Below the pieces are notes generated by a model, which saw only the letters and a list, made by a program, of their open reading frames with translations, did no database searches and was not told where the DNA came from. A stretch of DNA of 64,000 nt. It comes from AP-15 sp036500965 (GTDB taxonomy: Bacteria > Pseudomonadota > Alphaproteobacteria > ATCC43930 > CGMCC-115725). The stretch spans positions 4,121 through 68,120 of the forward strand of contig DASYBC010000105.1 of the NCBI GenBank assembly GCA_036500965.1, in the 5' to 3' direction. The translations under genes were made by a program, and so were the position numbers. Of the stretch, positions 34,641 to 42,316 are shown one piece after another (within the stretch, counting starts at the first letter, position 1; each line of letters starts with the position of its first letter).

Positions 34641-35567
34641 TCAGCCCGCAGCGGCTTCGGCTTTGACTTGATCGAGGAGGCGGGCGGCTTCGCTGCCTTG
34701 CAGGCGGGCGATGTCGTCCTGGTATTTGAGCAGCACACCGAGGGTGTCGTTGATCGCGTGCGGGGTCAGCTCCAACACATCCAGCTGCATCAGCGCCTCG
34801 GTCCAGTCGATGGTCTCGGCGATGCCGGGCAATTTGAACAGATCCATCGCCCGCAATTTCTGCACAAAGCCGACCACTTCGCGCGACAGGTGCTCGGCGG
34901 CGCCGGGCGCCTTGCGCTTCAGGATCTCGAGCTCGCGTGCCGCATTCGGGTAATCGACCCAATAATAAAAGCAGCGGCGCTTCAGCGCGTCGTGGATCTC
35001 GCGGGTGCGGTTCGAGGTGATGATCACGATCGGCGGCTCGGCCGCGTGGATCGTGCCGATTTCCGGGATCGTCACCTGAAAATCGGAAAGGAGCTCGAGC
35101 AGATAGGCCTCGAACGGCTCGTCGGTGCGGTCGAGCTCGTCGATCAGCAGCACCGGAGGGCCGGAGATGTCGGCTTCCAGCGCCTGCAAGAGCGGCCGCT
35201 TGATCAGAAACCGGTCGGAAAAGATCGTGCTCTCGATCTCGCCGCGATCCTCGTCGGCCGCTTCGGCGAGCCGGATCTCGATCATCTGCCGGGCATAGTC
35301 CCATTCGTAGACCGCCGAGGCGACGTCGAGCCCCTCATAGCACTGGAGGCGGATCAGCCGCCGCGTAAGCGCCGTCGCCAGCACCTTGGCGATTTCGGTC
35401 TTGCCGACGCCGGCCTCGCCTTCGAGAAACAGCGGCCGCTTCAGATGCAGCGCCAGATGCACCGCCGTCGCCAGGCTGCGGTCGGCGATGTAGTCGGCGC
35501 TGCCGAGCATGGCCAGGGTGTCGTCGACCGCGGCGGGCAATTTGGCGGAGGAGGAGGCAACATCCAT
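34641..35567 (-). CDS. coxD: CoxD/MoxR-type AAA+ ATPase
   Basis: The 308-residue MoxR-family ATPase has Walker A in LEGEAGVGKTEIAK, Walker B in PPVLLIDELDRTDEPFEA, sensor 1 in IVIITSNRTRE and an arginine-finger region in ALKRRCFYYWVDYP. CoxD-type ATPases work with CoxE to mature the active site of molybdenum hydroxylases. The ATG at 35567 is preferred to the TTG one codon before it. It is first in the operon that continues through coxE, the split XdhC and the MocA-like fusion. Confidence 0.88.
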   Translation of the reverse strand: MDVASSSAKLPAAVDDTLAMLGSADYIADRSLATAVHLALHLKRPLFLEGEAGVGKTEIAKVLATALTRRLIRLQCYEGLDVASAVYEWDYARQMIEIRLAEAADEDRGEIESTIFSDRFLIKRPLLQALEADISGPPVLLIDELDRTDEPFEAYLLELLSDFQVTIPEIGTIHAAEPPIVIITSNRTREIHDALKRRCFYYWVDYPNAARELEILKRKAPGAAEHLSREVVGFVQKLRAMDLFKLPGIAETIDWTEALMQLDVLELTPHAINDTLGVLLKYQDDIARLQGSEAARLLDQVKAEAAAG

Positions 35568-35729
35568 CAAAACGATCCGATCGCAACAAAATCCCCCTCC
35601 CGTCGGGAGAGGGCGGGCAAACGACGCGAGCCCTGGCCGCCGCGCGGGCCGGGCCCACCTTCAGCATTTAATGCACGCGCCGCGAAGTCGCCACCCCGGC
35701 CTCGACCCGCTGGACTTCCACTACTCCGG

Positions 35730-35747
35730 CGCTATCATCTGATAGCG
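35730..35747. promoter_or_regulatory. palindromic operator before the FitA/VapC-type pair
   Basis: CGCTATCA-TC-TGATAGCG is a perfect 8-bp inverted repeat 18 bp upstream of the antitoxin GTG. RHH antitoxins repress their own operon by binding such palindromes, so this is a likely operator. A GGGAG ribosome site lies between it and the start. Confidence 0.6.
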
Positions 35748-35765
35748 ACATTTGGGAGAGCTTGT

Positions 35766-35999
35766 GTGGCCCAACTGCTAGTTCGAGACGTTCCCCAGGA
35801 TGTCGTCGAAGCCCTAAAGCGCAGAGCCGCCGAGCACGGCCGCAGCGCCGAAGCCGAGCACCGCGTCATTTTGGAAGAAGCCTTGCGCGCCGGCCGTGCC
35901 GCATTCTGGGAGCGCGCCGCGGCGCTGCGCGAAGCGACGCGCGGCCGGATCTCGGTCCCGTCAGAGGACCTCATTCGCCAGGATCGCGACGAACGGTGA
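35766..35999 (+). CDS. FitA/VapB-like ribbon-helix-helix antitoxin
   Basis: The 77-residue protein begins with a beta strand (AQLLVRDVP) and two helices (DVVEALKRRAAEHG and SAEAEHRVILEEAL), the RHH DNA-binding fold of FitA-type antitoxins. The C-terminal part is expected to wrap around the toxin. The start is GTG at 35766 (ribosome site GGGAG). It overlaps the toxin start by 4 bp (GTGA), as usual for such pairs. Confidence 0.85.
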   Translation: MAQLLVRDVPQDVVEALKRRAAEHGRSAEAEHRVILEEALRAGRAAFWERAAALREATRGRISVPSEDLIRQDRDER

Positions 36000-36514
36000 G
36001 CGTCGTTATCGACGCCTCCGTTGCCCTGAAATGGGTCTTCGACGAGCCTGACAGCGCAGCGGCGGTAGCGCTGCGCAACGAGGAGCTGATCGCACCTACT
36101 TTGTGGCTCGCCGAAGCGGCGAACGCGCTGTGGCGACGGGCTCAGCGCGGCGAGATCACCGCCTCGGAGGCAGTGGAGTGGTTCGCCGATCTGCGCAACG
36201 CCCCGGTTGCCTCGCTGCCGATCGAGCCGCATCTCGAGCCGGCGCTGAAGCTGGCCATCGAAATCGGCCACCCGATCTACGATTGCTTGTATCTGGCGCT
36301 GGCGCTGCGCCACCAGACGCATGTCATGACCGCCGATCGCCGCTTCGCGTCCGCCGCCGCGAGCAGGCCGCACCTTTCCGGCACGGTCCGCCTCCTCACC
36401 CGTGACATGCAGACCGGAGGACAGGGCAATGCGCACCCGGCGTTCGCGGCAAGCGCCGCGCCGGCGGCAGTTTCGTCGAGCCAAAAAACCCGCATTCGGC
36501 AGCGAAATTTGTGA
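35996..36514 (+). CDS. VapC-family PIN-domain toxin
   Basis: The PIN ribonuclease toxin has acidic active-site residues in VVIDASVALKW (Asp near residue 6), the LAEAANALWRR Glu, IYDCLYLALAL (Asp) and MTADRRF (Asp). The frame gives 172 residues; the usual PIN toxin ends about residue 130, so the Ala/Ser-rich tail after LLTRDMQTGG is an unusual extension, perhaps readthrough after loss of a stop. The start is GTG at 35996 within the antitoxin stop. Confidence 0.85.
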   Translation: MSVVIDASVALKWVFDEPDSAAAVALRNEELIAPTLWLAEAANALWRRAQRGEITASEAVEWFADLRNAPVASLPIEPHLEPALKLAIEIGHPIYDCLYLALALRHQTHVMTADRRFASAAASRPHLSGTVRLLTRDMQTGGQGNAHPAFAASAAPAAVSSSQKTRIRQRNL

Positions 36515-36570
36515 CAGAATTCGCGAAGCGCCGCGGCCGAGCGCGGCGATGCCGGAAACGGAGAAACTCC

Positions 36571-37815
36571 ATGCAATTGATGTATTTCACCGAGCAGCCG
36601 ATGTCGGCCTATTTTGCCGAGGAGGGCCTCAAATTCGGGGCGACGGCGCTGATGTTCTCCAACAAGTATTTCGACCCGGTCGCCGGCAGCCGGCTCTATA
36701 ACGAATACCTCGAACATTACATTTATGCCGAGGAGATGGGCATCGAAGGCTTCATGCTGAACGAGCATCACAATGCGCCGTTCTGCATGCAGGCGAAATG
36801 CAACATCTTTGCCGCGATCCTCGCCGCGGTGACCAAGAACGCCAAGATCATCCTGCTCGGCAACCCGCTGCCCCTGGCCGACAACCCGGTGCGGCTCGCC
36901 GAGGAACTGTCGATGATCGACATGATCTCGCGGGGCCGCCTTGTTTCCGGCTTTGTCCGCGGCGGCGGGCAGGAGCAGCTCGCGGCCGGGGTCAGCCCGG
37001 CCTACAACCGCGAGCGGTTTCAGGAAGCGCACGACCTGATCGTCGCCGCGTGGACCCGGCAGGGCCCGTTCCGTTGGGAGGGCACGCATTACCAGCACCG
37101 CGTCGTCAACCCGTGGGCGGTGCCATTGCAAAAGCCGCATCCGCGGGTGTGGATCCCGGGGGTCATCAGCAAGGAGACGATCCTGTGGGCGGCGGCGCGC
37201 GGCTATCCCTATATCGCGCTCAACACCCCGATCGACCGCACCAAGCAGATCTGGCAGATCTACGACAGCGCCGCGGCCGAGGCCGGCTTTACCCCCGGCC
37301 CCGACTACCACGGCCTCTTAAAGCAGATCCATGTCGCCGAGACCGAGGAAAAAGCGATCGAGAACGCGCGCCAGTTTATGTGGATGCAGGGCGAGTTCAC
37401 CGGCTTGGCGCACCCGGTGTGGAGCACGCCCTCGGGCTATTCGAGCCCCGACAATCGCCGCGCCTTTGTCGAGTTCGCCACCGGCCGGTCGAAAAACCCG
37501 CGCTACCGCCCGGCCCTTGAAAAGCAGCTCGAAGAATTGATGATCATCGCCGGCACGCCAAAGCAGGTCATCGCCAAATTGCGCATCCTGTTGCAGGAGA
37601 CGCGGCCCGGCATCCTCGGCACCTGGGGCAATGACGGCACGGTCAGCCACCAGGACGCCAAGACCTGCATCCGCCTTCTCGGCCAGGAGGTGTTCCCGGC
37701 GGTGCGCGAGATGGCCAAGGAATTCGACCTGAAGAGCCCGTTCGAGACGAACCAGCCGGTCAGCGTCGATTACATGAGCGGTCTGCACCCGCCGGTGCGC
37801 GCCGCCGCCGAATAG
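36571..37815 (+). CDS. LLM-class flavin-dependent monooxygenase
   Basis: The 414-residue luciferase-like enzyme has GIEGFMLNEHHNAPFCM (the EHH motif near residue 60), NAKIILLGNPLPLADNPVRLAEELSMIDMISRGRLVSGFVRGGG and KPHPRVWIPGVISKET, characteristic of FMN-dependent LLM monooxygenases of about 400 residues. It has no signal peptide. The ATG at 36571 follows GGAGAA. It converges on an extradiol dioxygenase gene, suggesting hydroxylation then ring cleavage of an aromatic compound. Confidence 0.85.
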   Translation: MQLMYFTEQPMSAYFAEEGLKFGATALMFSNKYFDPVAGSRLYNEYLEHYIYAEEMGIEGFMLNEHHNAPFCMQAKCNIFAAILAAVTKNAKIILLGNPLPLADNPVRLAEELSMIDMISRGRLVSGFVRGGGQEQLAAGVSPAYNRERFQEAHDLIVAAWTRQGPFRWEGTHYQHRVVNPWAVPLQKPHPRVWIPGVISKETILWAAARGYPYIALNTPIDRTKQIWQIYDSAAAEAGFTPGPDYHGLLKQIHVAETEEKAIENARQFMWMQGEFTGLAHPVWSTPSGYSSPDNRRAFVEFATGRSKNPRYRPALEKQLEELMIIAGTPKQVIAKLRILLQETRPGILGTWGNDGTVSHQDAKTCIRLLGQEVFPAVREMAKEFDLKSPFETNQPVSVDYMSGLHPPVRAAAE

Positions 37816-37849
37816 CAATAGTCCTTAGCCGCCCGCACCGCGGACGCCT

Positions 37850-37875
37850 CCCTCTCCCCGCATGCGGGGAGAGGG
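37850..37875. repeat. palindromic repeat CTCTCCCCGC type, copy 2
   Basis: A perfect 26-bp palindrome (13-bp arms CCCTCTCCCCGCA) is followed by GGGTGAGGGGC, matching 34585-34612. It lies between the convergent LLM and dioxygenase genes and could act as a bidirectional transcript end. Confidence 0.7.
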
Positions 37876-37906
37876 TCGGGGTGAGGGGCTTTTGCCCCGG
37901 GCCGCC

Positions 37907-38851
37907 TCAGGGCGAGGCGTGGCCCATGAAGATCTGCGGGATCGGCTGGCCCCACGGGCCGCCGCCGCCGGCGCCGCGCTCCAGCCGATTGGGCGGGGTG
38001 CTGGCGTTCAAGACGTCGGTGTCGGCCCAATGCTCGTGCACCCGGCCCCACGGATCGGCCCAGTAGTCGAACAGCTGGCTGCCGATCAGGTGGCGGCCGA
38101 TGCCCCACATATGCTGATAGCCCTTCTTTTCGAGGTGCTCGTGGCCGGTCATCACATCGTCGATGTCGGCGGCCTCGTAGGACAGGTGGTTGAGCCCGCT
38201 CTTGTCGCCGCGGATGCAGAAAAAGGCGTGGTGATCGACATAATCGTCGCCGCGGTCGAGCCGGTTGAACGAGCCGACCACGTTGTTCGGGTCGCCGGCA
38301 TAAAATTCGTCCGAGCAGCGGAAGCCCAGCGTCTCGCGATACCAGCCGAGCGTCTTTTCGAAATTCTTGCTCATCACGACGAAATGGCCGAGCCGCTTGA
38401 TATGCGACGGGCCCGGATCGACGCGGAACAACTCGCCCTTGCGGCGGTACTTGTCGTCGCCGGAATTGACTTTCGGGCGCTTGACCGGGATCGGATCGAG
38501 CATCTGCATACCGTGAACCACCTCGACCTGATAGCCGTCGGGATCGGTCAGCCGAACCCGCTTGCCGCCGCCGGGCTCGTCGATGTCCTCGATCTTCGAG
38601 GCGCCGGGGGCGCGCGACACCCGTTCGAGGTCCTCCATCCCCGCGGCATGGACCGCGATCCCGACATAGCGCGGCTCGCCCAGTTCGGTCACATGCAGAT
38701 GGTGCGGCGCGTCGGTGCCGCGCATGTAGAGCGCGTTCTTGGTGCGGTCGGCGCGCACCATGCCGAAATCGGTCAGGAACTCTTCTTGCTTGTCGAGATC
38801 GGGCGAGCGCAGCCGCCCATAAGCGAGATCAAAGGCCTTGATCACAGGCAT
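37907..38851 (-). CDS. type I extradiol ring-cleavage dioxygenase (VOC superfamily)
   Basis: The 314-residue enzyme has two VOC modules. The C-terminal module carries the iron triad: His in IKRLGHFVVMS, His in GLNHLSYEA and Glu in WGRVHEHWAD. It cleaves catechol-type substrates next to the hydroxyls. GGGAGGA precedes ATG 38851. The N-terminal module (LRSPDLDKQEEFLTDFGM) is the usual degenerate copy. The actual substrate is unknown; the neighbouring LLM oxygenase may supply it. Confidence 0.88.
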   Translation of the reverse strand: MPVIKAFDLAYGRLRSPDLDKQEEFLTDFGMVRADRTKNALYMRGTDAPHHLHVTELGEPRYVGIAVHAAGMEDLERVSRAPGASKIEDIDEPGGGKRVRLTDPDGYQVEVVHGMQMLDPIPVKRPKVNSGDDKYRRKGELFRVDPGPSHIKRLGHFVVMSKNFEKTLGWYRETLGFRCSDEFYAGDPNNVVGSFNRLDRGDDYVDHHAFFCIRGDKSGLNHLSYEAADIDDVMTGHEHLEKKGYQHMWGIGRHLIGSQLFDYWADPWGRVHEHWADTDVLNASTPPNRLERGAGGGGPWGQPIPQIFMGHASP

Positions 38852-39088
38852 GGTGTCATCCTCCCAGGACATAGCGTCGAAGCATTCTAAATTATTTTGC
38901 CAGCTTGAGCGACCCCAAACGAGCCGCGCCTCTGCGGGCCCGGCAGAGAATTCGCGAGAGCCGAGACGGTTCCCGGGCGCGGTCGGGGTGACGCGTCCAA
39001 CGTCGCTTCTGCAGGCTCAGATGCGGATGTCGAGTATGATCAGCAGCTTTTCCGTGCTGGGGGCATATTGGCCGACCCACGCCAGCCG

Positions 39089-39142
39089 CTCGCGATTTGG
39101 CCGCGATGAAATTCACTCGCGATTTGGCCGCGATGAAATTCA
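39089..39142. repeat. perfect 27-bp tandem duplication
   Basis: Two identical 27-bp units (39089-39115 and 39116-39142), containing CGATTTGGCCGCGATG, stand directly before the start of a broken MFS gene. Being perfect, the duplication is recent. Confidence 0.85.
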
Positions 39143-39149
39143 AATGTGA

Positions 39150-39847
39150 ATGACGCGGTTTCGCATCTCCTTGTCGGCCGGCGGGATGATCGCCGCGGTC
39201 TTTGTCGGCCAGGCACTCGGCATGGCTGGGATCGTCTCCTTCCCGGCGCTGCTGCCGCAATTCCAGCATCTGTGGTCGCTGTCCAGCGGCCAGGCCGGGT
39301 TCATCAGCGGTATTTACTTTGCCGGATGCATCGTCTCCGTTCCTGCTTTGAGCGCCCTGACCGACCGGCTCGACCCTCGCCGCATCTACGTTGCGTCGCT
39401 GCTGTTTGGCGCCGCGACCGCCCTCGGCTTCGCCCTTTTCGCAAGCGGCGCTGCAAGCGCGTCCCGTGGCGGTTTTTGCAAGGGGCGGCGTTCGGCGGAG
39501 CCCACATGCCGGGAATGCGAGCGCTCTCGGACGCGGTCCCGGCAGATAAGGAGACGCGGTCCGTCGCGGTCTACACCGCAACCTTCACGGTCGGGGTGAG
39601 CCTCTCCTACGCGCTTTCGGGACTTCTCGCCGACACTCTCGGCTGGCGCTTCGGCCTCGCCCTGCTCGGCGCGGGCCCGCTTGCCGGAGCGCTGATCGGC
39701 TGGGTGGTGCTGCCCCCGCTGCCGCGCGCAGCCGGGCAAGGTTTTCACTGGCTCGCCGCGCTCGGCCCGATCCTGCTCAATCGTCGCGCGCTTGTCTTCA
39801 TCTGCGCCTACCGGCTGCACAATGGCGAGCCGGGCTTGCCCCGGTGA
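39150..39847 (+). pseudogene. truncated, frameshifted MFS transporter
   Basis: From ATG 39150 the frame encodes the start of an MFS protein (MIAAVFVGQALGMAGIVSFP, GIYFAGCIVSVPALSALTDRLDPRR). Near 39459 the similarity moves to another frame, which continues PWRFLQGAAFGGAHMPGMR and VSLSYALSGLLADTLGWR. One missing base explains the shift. The joined product has about 230 residues and stops after YRLHNGEPGLPR, so roughly the second six helices are gone. The 274 bp after it, up to the next gene, show nothing recognisable. Confidence 0.82.
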
Positions 39848-40121
39848 TGCATGCCATCGGCGGCGCCGATTTGGCTGCCGCCGAGTGCACGGATGGATAG
39901 AACAGAACGGGCTATGACAGGTTCAGGTAGTATCGCCACGCCGCCGCGACCGGTCCGGATTATTGGAAAATCTTGGACCGGACAGCCGTGCGGCGGAGCT
40001 GGCCGCTGAGCATCCTCCCGCGGAAGATTGAGCCCGCGCCAAAAAATTCAGCCAAAACGTTTGAACCTTCTGCAGAATCACCGCGTTGATCGGGGGTGGT
40101 TTCAGCAGGCCCAGAACGAGG

Positions 40122-41249
40122 ATGGCAACAAAGGTCCTGATTACCGGTGGCGCCGGATTTATCGCTTCGCATTGCGCGACGGTGCTGCTCGGCCACGGCT
40201 ATGAAGTGCGGGCTCTCGACAATCTCGACGCGCAGATCCACGGAGCCGAGCAGCGCCCTCCGGCCTATCTCGACCGCCGCGTCGATCTGCTGGTCGGCGA
40301 TATCCGCTCGCCACGGATGGTACGGCGCGCTCTTGCCGATGCCGATGCGGTCATTCATCTCGCGGCACGGGTCGGGGTTGGACAGAGCATGTACGAGCTC
40401 GCCGACTACACCGACGTCAATTCGCGCGGCACCGCGGTTCTGCTCGAAGCGATGGCCGAGCGCGCCCGGCGGCGCCCGTTCAGCCGCCTTGTCGTCGCCT
40501 CGAGCATGAGCGTTTACGGCGAAGGCCTCTACCAGGCGCCGGACGGAGCCACGGTCCCGGTCGTCGCGCGCCAGTCGCAGCATCTCAGATCCGGCCGGTG
40601 GGAGCCGATGGACGACGCCGGCCGGGCGCTCGAGCCGTTGCCGACCCCCGAAACCAAGCCGCTGTCGATGGGCTCGGTCTATGCGCTGTCGAAATACGAT
40701 CAGGAGCGACTTTGCCTCCTGGTTGGCGGCGCCTATGACATCCCGACCGTGGCGCTGCGCTTTTTCAACGTTTACGGCCCGCATCAGGCGCTTTCCAACC
40801 CCTATACCGGCGTGCTGGCGATTTTCGCGGCGCGGCTGCTCAACGACCGTCCGCCGCTGGTGTTCGAGGATGGCGAGCAGCGCCGCGATTTTGTCTATGT
40901 CGGCGACGTGGCCGAGGCGTGCCGACTGGCGCTCATCTGTGACGCGGCGGTCGGACACGTGTTGAACATCGGCAGCGGCCAGGCGGTGACGATCAACCAG
41001 ATCGCACGCCTGCTCGCCGCTGCCCTCGGCACGGCGATCGAGCCGGAGGTCACCGGCGACTGCCGCATGGGGGACATCCGCCACTGCTTTCCCGACATCT
41101 CCAGGGCCCGCTCGGTTCTCGGCTATCGGCCGCAGACCATGCTCGACGACGGCATCGGCAGGCTGGTGGAGTGGCTCGACGGACGGGTCGCGGTCGATCG
41201 CGTCGGCGAAGCGTTCGCCGCCTTGGCCGCGCGCGGGCTGACGGTATGA
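40122..41249 (+). CDS. NAD-dependent sugar-nucleotide epimerase/dehydratase
   Basis: The 375-residue extended SDR enzyme has LITGGAGFIASH (NAD-binding GxxGxxG), HLAARVG, the catalytic ASSMSVYGEG serine region and YALSKYDQE (YxxxK), then FFNVYGPHQ. Close relatives interconvert UDP- or GDP-sugars; the substrate is not defined. An insert of about 40 residues between SVYG and YALSK carries Arg/Pro-rich sequence. ATG 40122 is chosen because homology begins there. It is the first gene of the glycan cluster and overlaps the next by 4 bp. Confidence 0.88.
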   Translation: MATKVLITGGAGFIASHCATVLLGHGYEVRALDNLDAQIHGAEQRPPAYLDRRVDLLVGDIRSPRMVRRALADADAVIHLAARVGVGQSMYELADYTDVNSRGTAVLLEAMAERARRRPFSRLVVASSMSVYGEGLYQAPDGATVPVVARQSQHLRSGRWEPMDDAGRALEPLPTPETKPLSMGSVYALSKYDQERLCLLVGGAYDIPTVALRFFNVYGPHQALSNPYTGVLAIFAARLLNDRPPLVFEDGEQRRDFVYVGDVAEACRLALICDAAVGHVLNIGSGQAVTINQIARLLAAALGTAIEPEVTGDCRMGDIRHCFPDISRARSVLGYRPQTMLDDGIGRLVEWLDGRVAVDRVGEAFAALAARGLTV

Positions 41250-42316
41250 TCGCGGCGGGCGCGCAGCCTAGCGAAACGGGAGTGCTGATCACCGGCGGCG
41301 CCGGGTTTGTCGGCACCAACCTCGCCGACCGCCTGCTGTCGCAGGGCCGGCATGTGCGTGTATACGATAGCTTGGCGCGCCCCGGCACCGAGCGCAATCT
41401 CGGCTGGCTGCGCGCCCGCCACCGCGACCGGCTGCAGTTCGTCGAAGCCGATATCCGCGAGCCCGAGGCGCTGCGCCGAGCGCTGGCCGATGTCGGAATG
41501 GTGTTCCATTTTGCGGCGCAAGTCGCCGTGACGACGAGCCTTGTCGACCCGCGGGCGGATTTCGCGGTCAACGCGATCGGCACCCTCAACCTGTTGGAGG
41601 CGCTGCGCGAAATTGGCGGTTCGGTCGGGCTCGTGTTCACCTCGACCAACAAGGTTTACGGCACGCTCGACGATCTTCCGCTCGCTGCCGGCGCCACCCG
41701 GTATTCGCCGGAGGGCGACCTTGCGCGGACCGGCATCGACGAGCGCCGCGCGCTATCGTTCCACAGCCCTTACGGCTGCTCGAAAGGGGCCGCCGACCAA
41801 TATGTGCTCGAATACGCCCGCAGCTACGGCCTCCGCTGCGCCGTCTTTCGCATGAGCTGCATCTACGGGCCGCACCAGCACGGCACCGAGGACCAGGGCT
41901 GGGTCGCGCATTTCCTGATCCGCGCCGCCGCGGGCCGGCCGATCTCCATTTACGGCGACGGCCGCCAGGTGCGCGATCTCCTCTACATCGACGATCTCGT
42001 CGCCGCGCTGACCTGCGCCGAAGAACGCCTGCCATCGCTGGCCGGCGAGGCGTTCAACATCGGCGGCGGCCCCGCCAACACGTCGAGCCTCAACGAGCTG
42101 ATCGGCTACATCGCCGAATTGCGGGGTTCGCGGCCGCGGGTCCGCCGTGCCGATTGGCGGGCTGGCGACCAGCGCTGGTACGTGTCGGACTTCCGAAAAT
42201 TCTCGCGGGCCACTGGATGGCGGCCGAGGACCGGGCTCCGCGACGGGGTGCGCTCTCTACATGACTGGCTGGCCGCCGATGCCGGCCCGGTCAAACAGCG
42301 GGACGCGGCGGAATGA
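41246..42316 (+). CDS. CDP-paratose 2-epimerase-like SDR enzyme
   Basis: The 356-residue extended SDR has LITGGAGFVGTNLADRLL, HFAAQVAVTTSL, FTSTNKVYG (the TNKVYG form typical of CDP-paratose/tyvelose epimerases), YGCSKGAADQYVLEY (YxxxK) and RMSCIYGPHQHGTEDQGWV. Family members epimerise at C2 of a 3,6-dideoxy sugar or related CDP-sugar. The exact sugar is inference. The ATGA overlaps couple it to both neighbours. Confidence 0.86.
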   Translation: MIAAGAQPSETGVLITGGAGFVGTNLADRLLSQGRHVRVYDSLARPGTERNLGWLRARHRDRLQFVEADIREPEALRRALADVGMVFHFAAQVAVTTSLVDPRADFAVNAIGTLNLLEALREIGGSVGLVFTSTNKVYGTLDDLPLAAGATRYSPEGDLARTGIDERRALSFHSPYGCSKGAADQYVLEYARSYGLRCAVFRMSCIYGPHQHGTEDQGWVAHFLIRAAAGRPISIYGDGRQVRDLLYIDDLVAALTCAEERLPSLAGEAFNIGGGPANTSSLNELIGYIAELRGSRPRVRRADWRAGDQRWYVSDFRKFSRATGWRPRTGLRDGVRSLHDWLAADAGPVKQRDAAE

